From Perkinsus chesapeaki (taxonomy: Eukaryota; Perkinsozoa; Perkinsida; Perkinsidae), in the NCBI GenBank assembly GCA_013115145.1, contig JAAPAO010000443.1, positions 1 through 23,095 on the forward strand: DNA of 23,095 nucleotides. Reading direction: 5' to 3'. Positions within the stretch are counted from its first letter, which is position 1, and every line of letters starts with the position of its first letter. This document shows positions 11,113 through 17,984 of the stretch, piece after piece. A model generated the notes under the pieces. That model had not been told where the DNA came from and did no database searches. It was given only the letters and a program-made list of their open reading frames with translations. The translations under genes and the position numbers were made by a program.

Positions 11113-11365
11113 ATGACAACTCACATTGCGTTTAGTGTGAATAGTAATATTTTAAAAGCTCAGGTTCAACTTAAAGAGCTGATGATGATGATGATGATGG
11201 AGATAATCCAGCTATGAAATAGTCTAGGGTTAAAGCTCCCCTATGAAACCAAAGTATGAGCCACGCGCAAGCTCCACCACAAGCACAGGATCACAAGTAC
11301 CGTATTGCAACAATACTATTATCGTCCGACCACTCACCACGCTGATCAATACCACCTCGATCGGT
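11113..11365. other. 3' flank of the carrier gene
   Basis: No reading frame of note. A pure GAT trinucleotide tract of six units lies at 11181-11199. The stretch leads into the 15-bp repeat block. Confidence 0.5.
11181..11199. repeat. GAT microsatellite (6 units)
   Basis: Six consecutive GAT units shortly after the carrier stop codon, outside any supported coding sequence. Confidence 0.9.
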
Positions 11366-11478
11366 GGTACATAACCATAACAATCGTACACATAAAATTC
11401 GTACACCAAAAACCCGTATAGCGAAAACCCGTACACCGTCAATTCGTACACAACGATAACCCGTACACTTCGCAGTCA
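11366..11478 (+). repeat. 15-bp minisatellite block 1 (CGTACAC orientation)
   Basis: Copies of CGTACAC or close variants begin at 11385, 11400, 11415, 11430, 11445 and 11462, so five of the six are spaced exactly 15 bp apart. Only the first seven bases are well kept; the rest is A-rich (for example ataaaatt, caaaaacc). Read on the minus strand this produces an artificial five-residue repeat of the VYGFS/LYGFL type without a proper start codon, so it is not taken as a gene. Confidence 0.85.
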
Positions 11479-11529
11479 TGCAACCCTCATCTTGGGTTTC
11501 CTAGCTTTTACAGATTCTAAGGTTTCACG

Positions 11530-11601
11530 GCTGTTATGGTGGCGGTGTTAGAATGTGGTGTTTCTTCACCAAAGGTCGTGAGTTCAACCCTCAGGGAAAC
11601 T
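11530..11601 (+). ncRNA. tRNA-like (possibly SINE-derived) remnant
   Basis: A B-box-like AGTTCAACCCT at 11581 is flanked by a four-pair TGAG/CTCA stem. A weak A-box (TGGTGGCGGTG) lies 44 bp upstream, the spacing of a real tRNA. The acceptor arms do not pair and the anticodon arm is irregular. It looks like a decayed tRNA-derived sequence rather than a working tRNA gene. Confidence 0.25.
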
Positions 11602-11742
11602 ACGTTAAATCATGTAATTCAAACATCGATTTCTGGTTCAACACGTTACGCAGTTTGGGCTGTGCTACTCTTTTGCGCTCGGTATGCCGAATCGGTATGG
11701 CCATGTCGAATTTCCATTCCGAAGTAGCATACCTGGAATACT

Positions 11743-11805
11743 ATTTCATGTGCCGCATTTGAGTGTTGCATGCAGCATGCAACACTCAAATGCGGCACAT
11801 GAAAT
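11743..11805. repeat. 63-bp perfect palindrome
   Basis: Two 31-bp arms, 11743-11773 and 11775-11805, are exact reverse complements around a single A at 11774. The arms begin atttcatgtgccgcatttga. The sequence could extrude as a cruciform or fold as an almost loopless hairpin in RNA. Extra copies of GCAGCATG follow directly (11806-11822). Confidence 0.97.
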
Positions 11806-11859
11806 GCAGCATGCAGCATGCTGGCAAACTCGGCAAATCGACTGTAATTCTTGTATGTT

Positions 11860-11931
11860 GCCGATGTAGCGTAGACGTTAGTGTCCAAGGCTATCAACCG
11901 TGAGGTCCCGGGTTCAATTCCCTCCGAGAAC
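11860..11931 (+). ncRNA. tRNA-derived SINE head or tRNA pseudogene
   Basis: TAGCGTAGACG at 11867-11877 fits the polymerase III A-box, and GGTTCAATTCC at 11911-11921 fits the B-box. Their spacing of 44 bp equals that between positions 8 and 52 of a tRNA. An anticodon-like loop CTATCAA lies between GG and CC. Only three pairs of the T stem survive (CCGGG against CCCTC) and the acceptor stem does not pair, so a functional tRNA is unlikely. A SINE head or pseudogene is the better reading. Confidence 0.4.
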
Positions 11932-11995
11932 GTGGTAATTGGCTCATTTGGGTAAGAAGCCCACCGGCGGTGCGTGGCCGCCGAAGCCGGCGCGA

Positions 11996-12046
11996 AAATT
12001 TTTAAGGCAATTCGCGGAGCGGCTCCGCGACTTGCCTTAAAAATTT
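11996..12046. repeat. 51-bp near-perfect palindrome
   Basis: Arms 11996-12020 and 12022-12046 are complementary around G12021, with one mismatched pair (T12011 against C12031). The core is GC-rich (tcgcggagc) and the outer part AT-rich (aaatttttaaggcaa). It lies between repeat blocks 1 and 2. Confidence 0.95.
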
Positions 12047-12106
12047 CCGCAAATTGTACGAAATGGACGGTGTACGGGTTAAAACTTTTAACTTTAAAGT
12101 GGGGGT

Positions 12107-12212
12107 GTGAACGAAGTGAAAGTGTACGGGTTTCCGGTGTACGGGCTGTAAGTGTACGAGTATTCGAGACATGAGTCGAAGATGTACGAGTTTTCAGTGT
12201 ACGGGACGTGAA
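12107..12212 (-). repeat. 15-bp minisatellite block 2 (inverted, GTGTACG orientation)
   Basis: Seven units start at 12107, 12122, 12137, 12152, 12167, 12182 and 12197, exactly 15 bp apart, with consensus GTGTACGRG plus six variable bases. It is the reverse-complement orientation of block 1. Another isolated copy starts at 12070. Confidence 0.9.
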
Positions 12213-12250
12213 CACCCCTCTCGATCTGGCAGCTCGGGATGTTAACGATT

Positions 12251-12480
12251 GGTACACATAAATTACGTACACATGAAACTCGTACACGGAATTTTTGACT
12301 TTTGACTGGTACACCAAATTCCCGTACACTCACATCTCTGTCGACAAAATGTGATACACCAAAAATAGGTTCAGGGCCAAGTAGTACACAAAAATTCCGT
12401 TCATATGAGTATCGTACACTAAGATTTGGTTCAGTTTGATTTCGTACTCCTCCAACTCGTACACCCGATGGCTCGTACAC
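12251..12480 (+). repeat. 15-bp minisatellite block 3 (CGTACAC orientation)
   Basis: Units begin at 12251, 12266, 12281, 12308, 12323, 12338, 12353, 12368, 12383, 12398, 12413, 12428, 12443, 12458 and 12474. Ten consecutive units from 12323 to 12458 keep the exact 15-bp phase, although several are strongly diverged (ggttcag, cgttcat, gatacac). Confidence 0.9.
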
Positions 12481-12519
12481 TTATGCGAATTTTTTTCAGT
12501 TCAGTAGTACTGAATGCAA

Positions 12520-12693
12520 GTGTATCGAGCTAATGGATACGAGATAATAGTGAACGTACTTTTGGTGGTCGAACTGCCAATGATCTGAATAGGAGAGAAC
12601 GAGCTGACTGTGCACGTGTTTCAAGCAAACGAGTTGAGTATGAACGTGATTTATGGAGATCAAACATTAAGTGTACCTAATTTATGTGTACCA
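12520..12693 (-). repeat. 15-bp minisatellite block 4 (inverted orientation)
   Basis: Diverged units of the GTGNACGAG type start at 12520, 12535, 12550, 12565, 12580, 12595, 12610, 12625, 12640 and 12655, then 12671 and 12686. The 15-bp phase is kept through ten units, even where only four or five core bases remain. Confidence 0.8.
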
Positions 12694-12705
12694 ATCGTTA
12701 ACATC

Positions 12706-12891
12706 CCATCTAAAGACTGTATTTAGTTTGGCGGGCGTCACGCGTTCAAATTTTCGAGTTAGGCTTTGAAATTTTACACATGGAGGTTTTACACTATGAC
12801 AGATGCATTGCGCACGTGAACGCAACCGTTTCGCGAAAAAACGGGCGAGCGAAATTTTACATGCACATATACAACTGTCACAGGACTCTGT
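12706..12891 (+). repeat. Left terminal inverted repeat of the transposon
   Basis: These 186 bases, beginning ccatctaaagactg and ending caggactctgt, match the reverse complement of 14739-14922. I count two substitutions and one single-base indel beyond the terminal region, so the ends are about 98 percent identical. If the element is bounded by a TA duplication, the true end starts at 12713. Confidence 0.95.
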
Positions 12892-14916
12892 CATGCCAGG
12901 AAACCCGAATCATGCGCCGCAGAACACAGGAAACCGATACAGTGCTAGCGTCACAAACCCATTGACTTGTTTCAAGTGATAAGCCCTACTTCAACTTGAA
13001 GTATTCAAGCATGACTAAGCGCGACAACTCAGAAGACTTCCTACATTCTACCCAGGAAAGCGCGGCTACCAACCAGACAACGTCCAGTGCCGGGCAAGAC
13101 CTCTCGAGAAGGCAGAGAGAAGCTGCTGGTACAATAGCTAGGAGCTCGAGGAAACCAAGAAGATCCGGAAGGCTTCAAATACCTGCAAGTAGTGGAGTTG
13201 CCGACCCTCCCCATACTCATGGTTATCATACGCGGTCCCAGCCTCTTAGCGAACGCCAGCTTCGTAAAGCACATGGGAATCCCATTCCTTTACCAAAATC
13301 CGAGCTAAGCTCGCCTTCGGTCCCTATAGGACGCAAACAGAAGGGCTACTCCCGGCTGAGTGCTAAACAGAAGGCTAAGAAGCAAGAAGCTGAAGAGACA
13401 CGTCAGGACCGTTCTGACCGTATGGTCCGGAGACTCGAGGACGACAACCCGCTTGACGAGCTTTCTATGGACATGAAGAAGCGATTAGCTTCATACCTAG
13501 TCCTGAAGGATGTCTTTGGAGCACAGAGTAATGGAGAAAGGGCAGACATTGAGGCTCGTGTAGCAGATATGCTTGGGTTTAGTGCAAGGACGGTCAGCGC
13601 ATGGAGTAGGGAGTATGAGCTAGCGGAACGGCTTGCCGAGACACTGACTCTGAGAGGGAAGCATCCTAAAACTAGGAGTCCGATAGTCAATCCCGAGTTC
13701 GAAGACTTTCGTCAAAGGTTGCGCACCTTCGTCAGAACCGAAGCCGTGGGAAAAGGAGGCAAGCCCAACCTGACAATCAAAGCTATTACGCAGTGGATCA
13801 ACGAAGAGCTTGACCTGGACCATGATACTGGCTACTCCGAGAGAACGGTTTCGAGATGGCTGGAGCTTTTAGACTTCAAGGTCGTGACTGTGAAGAAAAC
13901 ACTCTACGTGGAATGCAGCAAAGCCGTGTCTGCCCGCTCGGAAGGGAAGCTGAAGTGTGTATTCTTGACACATCGGAGTCCCATTCACTGTAAAATGGCT
14001 GAGGACGCGTTGAACGTCAGGCTGATGAACGTCAGACCCGGAGGGAAGCAGCCCAAGATGAGAGATGGTTGGTTCTGGGAGGATGGTCAGAAGAAAGTGC
14101 AGAGCATGGTTTTTCCGTCTGACCATTCAGTCTACCCGGGTTTACCCAAAGGGTTGCGTCAGGTTTGTACGGAGCGGTTTGGAGCTGAAGCCGTCGGTGG
14201 GCTGAAGCACGAAGCCCTCGTTGACCTTCTAAAGGATTGCGAAGACTTCCAGTCTCAGCCAACGCTACTACAGGACGAAGCCGAGGCTCGAGGTGATTTG
14301 ATTATTTATGGAGTTAAGTTCCATCCTGAACTGGCTCCTATTGAAGCGGCCTACCGCTCTATTGCGAAAGCTCTTCGTGTGGCGAACTCTGCCACTTCGT
14401 CGGTAGGATTCAAGGCAAGAGTGGCAGAATCCCAAGACCCTCCTGACCTTAGCTTGGTGCTCATCCGCAAGCATTTTCGATCTGCCAGGGAGTATCTTCA
14501 GCTGTACACTGAAGGTAAGACCCTTGAACAAATTGAAAGTCTCAGGAAGTTGAAGAGAAAGCATAGAGGTGCCGCTCCACAATTGGGAGAGGCAGGTGAA
14601 TGTTCTGAGTCGAGCATACCCGGAAAATATCCTCGTTTTCGTTTGTAATAGTATAGTTTCGTATGTGAAAATAGTATTCAGAGTTGTCAATGAAATTGAT
14701 GAGCAATAATAAGAGCATATTAATCACGAAACAGACGTACAGAGTCCTGTGACAGTTGTATATGTGCATGTAAAATTCGCTCGCCCGTTTTTTCGCGAAA
14801 CGGTTGCGTTCACGTGCGCAATGCATCTGTCATAGTGTAAAACCTCCATGTGTCAAATTTCAGAGCCTAACTCGAAAATTTGAACGCGTGACGCCCGCCA
14901 AACTAAATACAGTCTT
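12713..14916 (+). mobile_element. DNA transposon with long TIRs (IS630/Tc1-mariner-like)
   Basis: The element spans about 2.2 kb between TA at 12711-12712 and TA at 14917-14918. It has near-identical 180-bp inverted ends and a single central ORF (13011-14648) that ends in an HPELAPIE motif of the type carrying the last catalytic residue in the IS630/Tc1-mariner superfamily. The four or five bases outside each TA are also mirror images (ccatc/gatgg), so the original target may have been the palindrome ccatcTAgatgg, or the inverted repeat may extend further. High identity of the ends suggests recent insertion or gene conversion. Confidence 0.85.
13011..14648 (+). CDS. Transposase-derived protein with apparently incomplete catalytic core
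   Basis: The frame is open from a TTG at 12996, but the first ATG is 13011, giving 545 residues. The first 150 residues are Ser/Arg/Lys-rich. A helix-turn-helix-like segment (ADMLGFSARTVSAWSREY) lies near 185-202. A second, GYSERTVSRWL near 274-284, is the kind that precedes the catalytic domain in IS630-like transposases. Then come RSPIHCKMAEDALN (322-335), GGKQPKMRDG (344-353), MVFPSDH, KGLRQVCTERF and the terminal FHPELAPIE (437-445). In relatives known to me an Asp-containing strand (THDE-type) and a D-N/R-S-x-x-H motif precede this. Here only about 20 residues separate the second HTH region from RSPIH, and the Asp before it is replaced (THRSPIH). The catalytic triad is therefore probably broken by an in-frame deletion, while the frame stays open. 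Confidence 0.82.
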   Translation: MTKRDNSEDFLHSTQESAATNQTTSSAGQDLSRRQREAAGTIARSSRKPRRSGRLQIPASSGVADPPHTHGYHTRSQPLSERQLRKAHGNPIPLPKSELSSPSVPIGRKQKGYSRLSAKQKAKKQEAEETRQDRSDRMVRRLEDDNPLDELSMDMKKRLASYLVLKDVFGAQSNGERADIEARVADMLGFSARTVSAWSREYELAERLAETLTLRGKHPKTRSPIVNPEFEDFRQRLRTFVRTEAVGKGGKPNLTIKAITQWINEELDLDHDTGYSERTVSRWLELLDFKVVTVKKTLYVECSKAVSARSEGKLKCVFLTHRSPIHCKMAEDALNVRLMNVRPGGKQPKMRDGWFWEDGQKKVQSMVFPSDHSVYPGLPKGLRQVCTERFGAEAVGGLKHEALVDLLKDCEDFQSQPTLLQDEAEARGDLIIYGVKFHPELAPIEAAYRSIAKALRVANSATSSVGFKARVAESQDPPDLSLVLIRKHFRSAREYLQLYTEGKTLEQIESLRKLKRKHRGAAPQLGEAGECSESSIPGKYPRFRL

Positions 14917-14922
14917 TAGATG
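14739..14922 (-). repeat. Right terminal inverted repeat of the transposon
   Basis: Reverse complement of 12706-12891 with about 98 percent identity. It runs from acagagtcctgtgacag to cagtctttagatgg. The transposase stop codon is about 90 bases upstream. Confidence 0.95.
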
Positions 14923-14929
14923 GCGGGTA

Positions 14930-15097
14930 CTGTATGATTGAGTAATTTGGATACACTGTCGTGATATTGTGACAGAGTGCTGCTGTGCCAGCAGTGCTGT
15001 CGTCGGAATTCATCTAGTGATTGACTTAACACAGTAAATGGCGCATTGCAAATACACGGTGTTTAGTCGTTTGTTATTTACTCGTTTATAGTCATTG
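14930..15097. other. Gap between transposon and retroelement
   Basis: About 170 bases without a supported feature. It may include the 5' untranslated part of the retroelement. No long terminal repeat is visible. Confidence 0.4.
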
Positions 15098-16399
15098 ATG
15101 GGAAAGAATCGTCGTTCTTCGGAGGCGGTACAGAGGAGGCAAAGAGTTCACCCGGTGAACTTCACCGCACTAGAAGAGCTATAGCTAGAGCCCGTAAGAA
15201 CGTTATCACAGACTCAGGGAATAACCCCGACACGAGGGAGAGTCCAAGTTTGAGTGGGAATCCGGAGTCTAATAACACTGACCTCCACGAGGCTGATCGC
15301 CGGGCAGTTGAATTGTATAAGTATGTCATCAAGGCTAACCACGCCGAGGAAGAGAGGGTTCTATCGAAGGTTACGGACGGTTCGTGCAAGGCAGACAGAT
15401 GTGACTGGAGTGCTCTTACAGGCGGTTCGGACCCGGCGGACATATGCCCGGCCATCACGCAGATCAGGGAATTGTTCAACGAGGCCACTGAAAAGCTCTT
15501 AAGTCTTCCTCCGATTACTAAGTTGAACGACTGGATAAGGTTGCCGAGGGAACAGCAGGGTTCTCAGGAGGATGTGTGGACGCCTATCATACCTTTGCTG
15601 AAGGAGGAGGCTCTTGTAATGAGGGAGAAGCTACGTCTGCTACTATCAGTTGACACAGAAGAGTCGTCCTCCTGTGGCATACAGGCGAGATTGCTCGAGG
15701 CTATGCTAAACGCGACTAATGCGGATCCAGTGTCCGAGGAGGACGCTGAACTACTGAAAGCTATTTATAGAAACCACGGGGCTCCTGTGAGGGTCGAAGT
15801 TGAGGTCCCCTTTTCTTCTCTTTGGCCGCATATCAGTAAAGAAAACGTGGACCCAGACTGTGAGCTATCATATTTTTTCTGGCGATTCCTGGCGTAACTA
15901 CAAGTCTGCAGAAGGCCTTAATGGAAAGGTCCTTGATTATCTCGAGCACGAGGTCCAGTTGAAGCACATGGTCCGGCTTGAGTCGTCACAGGTTACTGAT
16001 GGAGCTATACCATGTCGAATCGCAGCGGTGGAAAAGAAGAGCAAATCCGGTTCGCCGGGTAGGGGGATACGAGTTATCGATGATCTAAAGCGAAATCATG
16101 TTAATAGTAAGGTTGTCAAAGTATCCAACACTACGCAGTTGCCTGGCGCGATGACGACCGCTTTCATCATTAGCCGTATCCAACAGTACTGGAAACAAAA
16201 GGGCGTCAATCCTGCTATAGTGTGCATAGAGCGAGATATATCCGGTGCATTTAGGCACGTGCCGTTGGATAGCAGCGAACAAAAGTACTGTATTAATAAG
16301 GTTAGATATAATGATGCCGGTGACGAATATCTTTGGTTTATGCATTTTCATGGAAAGTTTCCGCGAAACTTTCCACGGAAAGTTTTTCAAACACCCTGA
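15098..16399 (+). pseudogene. Reverse-transcriptase retroelement fragment, frameshifted and truncated
   Basis: A short frame starts at ATG 15098 (MGKNRRSSEAV) and stops at 15182. A second frame, open from 15124 to 15897, encodes a polar region with no recognised domain. A third frame (about 15880-16399) carries RVIDDLKRNHVNSKV at 16070 onward and RDISGAFRHVP around 16232. These resemble the fingers/motif 1-2 region and the catalytic motif A Asp of retrotransposon reverse transcriptases. The second and third frames meet at the T6 run 15873-15878. Motifs B and C (the YxDD box), RNase H and integrase are absent. After about 16330 the sequence changes into a GGAAAGTTT hairpin-like stretch and stops. 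It is a dead 5' fragment of a retroelement. I cannot assign it to LTR, DIRS or non-LTR type. Confidence 0.72.
16345..16397. repeat. GGAAAGTTT inverted repeats at the retroelement break
   Basis: The sequence ggaaagtttccgcgaaactttcc (16350-16372) is a near-complete inverted repeat, and acggaaagttttt follows. It marks the point where similarity to reverse transcriptase ends. Confidence 0.6.
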
Positions 16400-16520
16400 A
16401 CCCTAATTCTTGTGGTTGGGATGTATGCTACTGGGACTCTGTATCCATTTTCATACCACCAAATCCAAAACAACTGCACGCAACAATCTTAACACTTAAC
16501 ATAACAAAATGCTGCCATGG

Positions 16521-17522
16521 TTATCTGAATGTGGTGGAGTTGCCACGGCGGCTTGCTGCGATCGCAAATCTGACGCCCTTTTCGATGTCGACCTTCAATT
16601 TGTTCTTCAGCTCCCTCAATCTTTTTTGCTCATAGGCAGGCATCGTATTCTGTATTCGCTGAACTGCAATAACACCTTGCGGTCCGAAGTCACAGCGATA
16701 CGCGAAAAACGGCACTTCGCCATTTATCGGTTCGTTCACATACGCGCACGCGCTCACTTTCTCTCCGTGCTGTCCACGAATAGCAACATCGATGAATCTC
16801 GCTGCAGCATAAGCCGAGGCAAGTGTCGAGCAACCAACGCCATTCATCGCTGCTGAGACTTCATCAACTTCGGCGTTTTGCACCCTTTTGTCAAGTTCTT
16901 CAATCACAGCCGGATTTAGTTTCACTTTTGGCGTGGCTTGCGAGAAAAGTGGTAGAACAGTGCTCGCGGAGTGACCGCCTATAACCGGCACGAACACCGA
17001 CTTCGGCGGCAGTCCGGCAGCTTCGGCGTAGAAGGTGCTCGCTCTGACCGAGTCGATTGCTGTAATTCCAAGAACCCGAGCCTTATTGTAGACTCCGGCG
17101 GTTTTGTAGACCTCCGCCGCCATGGGCACCAGCGAGTTCACCGGTTCTGACATGATGCAAAGCAAGGCGCGCTTGGCGTGTTGCGCACATGCTTTAGTGA
17201 TATTGTAGACGATCGGAGCGTTGGTGTCGAACAGATCATCGGCGGTGATGTCGCTCTTCTGCATCTCTCCAGCGCAGACGATAACGAAATCTGCTTCCTT
17301 CAGTGCTGTTTCGAGCTCCTCTGTGCCTTGGTAGGCTCGGACTGTTGTCTGAGTATTTATATGAGAAATGTCAGCTCCTACACCAGGGGATGGTATCTTA
17401 GCTTGACGCTCGTCATAGAGGGCGATTTCGGATATGCGTGGATTCACTTTCAAGAGGAGGGATAGATTGCCTCCGATGTGGCTAGAGGCACCAATAACTG
17501 TGACTTTGATTGTCCTGGACAT
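16521..17522 (-). CDS. MDH: Malate dehydrogenase-like protein, probably lacking malate dehydrogenase activity
   Basis: A single uninterrupted frame of 333 residues from ATG 17522, with no targeting presequence before the Rossmann fold, so probably cytosolic. Overall order matches mitochondrial-type malate dehydrogenase: VIGASSHIG (9-17), LYD with the NAD-binding Asp37, GVGADISHI (47-55), DDLFDTNAPIV (95-105), EPVNSLVPM (126-134), GITAIDSVRASTF with D157 and R160 (152-164), and VIGGH with catalytic-type H184. Differences are striking. The mobile loop, usually VPRKPGMTR, reads EMQKSDITA (86-94), so both substrate-binding arginines are gone (Q88, A94). The Asn of the usual NPVNS is Glu126, and the dinucleotide loop reads ASSHIG, not ASGGIG or AAGGIG. 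Length is normal and there is no frame damage, so a neofunctional or pseudoenzyme paralogue is more likely than a decaying pseudogene. Confidence 0.93.
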   Translation of the reverse strand: MSRTIKVTVIGASSHIGGNLSLLLKVNPRISEIALYDERQAKIPSPGVGADISHINTQTTVRAYQGTEELETALKEADFVIVCAGEMQKSDITADDLFDTNAPIVYNITKACAQHAKRALLCIMSEPVNSLVPMAAEVYKTAGVYNKARVLGITAIDSVRASTFYAEAAGLPPKSVFVPVIGGHSASTVLPLFSQATPKVKLNPAVIEELDKRVQNAEVDEVSAAMNGVGCSTLASAYAAARFIDVAIRGQHGEKVSACAYVNEPINGEVPFFAYRCDFGPQGVIAVQRIQNTMPAYEQKRLRELKNKLKVDIEKGVRFAIAASRRGNSTTFR

Positions 17523-17984
17523 TATAACCGAAATGAACTAGTGAGTCACACCAAACACTACTATTCGAAAATAATATCTCCTTAGTGCAGAAAAGACCAA
17601 TATGCGAAATTTTCAGAAAAAAATCTCGCTCGCCCAAATAATCGAATTGGGTGACGAAACGGTCATGATATTATAACATTTATTTTTGTCTGTTACCATG
17701 ATACTATCTTCCGAGTTTTATGTTCTAAGTCGTAAAATTAAAAAAGTCATACCAAAGAACGGATTTGCATAACGGATTGGTTCGCACTATACGAACGATG
17801 AAGCGCTGATCTATTTCCGGATTTTCATACGTTTCAAGCAAATAGCATATAAAACAGTCAAACCGATACAACAAGTTCAACAGCACCTTTGAGATCAATT
17901 AACAATTCCAACTCAAGCTCCATCTAGAAACACTGTCGACACAGCACTAACTAGTACGCAGCCTCTCAACGAGGCATCACCTAG
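17523..17984. other. Intergenic, upstream of the MDH-like gene
   Basis: About 460 bases between the MDH-like start (minus) and a hypothetical plus ORF. It probably holds the promoters of both. A short plus frame ending at 17984 is rich in Thr, Pro and Gln. No RNA gene or repeat is seen. Confidence 0.4.

Larger units (their letters stand above)
12236..12707. mobile_element. Foldback-like repeat element with 30-bp perfect inverted ends
   Basis: The 30 bases at 12236-12265 (gggatgttaacgattggtac...) recur as an exact reverse complement at 12678-12707. Between them, block 3 of the 15-bp unit runs in one orientation (12251-12480) and block 4 in the other (12520-12693). The whole 472 bp is therefore a large imperfect inverted repeat with a short centre near 12490-12519. 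Drosophila FB (foldback) elements have inverted ends made of short tandem repeats, which is the closest known analogy. No coding frame is present. The transposon described next begins exactly at its right end. Confidence 0.6.

Noticed and set aside
11646-12329. 227-codon minus-strand open frame in the repeat block
   Set aside because: It starts at GTG, is built from the 15-bp repeats, both palindromes and the tRNA-like sequence read in reverse, and has no domain. Open by composition, not a gene.
12094-12480. 128-codon minus-strand frame with VRV-type repetition
   Set aside because: Begins with GTG and reflects the 15-bp unit (five codons per repeat). No ATG start and no neighbouring gene structure.
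11366-12693. CRISPR-like regularly spaced repeats
   Set aside because: The repeat core is only about 7-9 bp with a 15-bp period and diverged units in both orientations, in a eukaryotic context with introns. There are no repeat-spacer units of 50-70 bp.
14268-14826. Minus-strand frames of 140 and 94 codons opposite the transposase
   Set aside because: Antisense shadows of the transposase ORF and right TIR, with no domain support.
16395-16410. Telomere-like ccctgaaccctaa
   Set aside because: One and a half degenerate copies only; no array.
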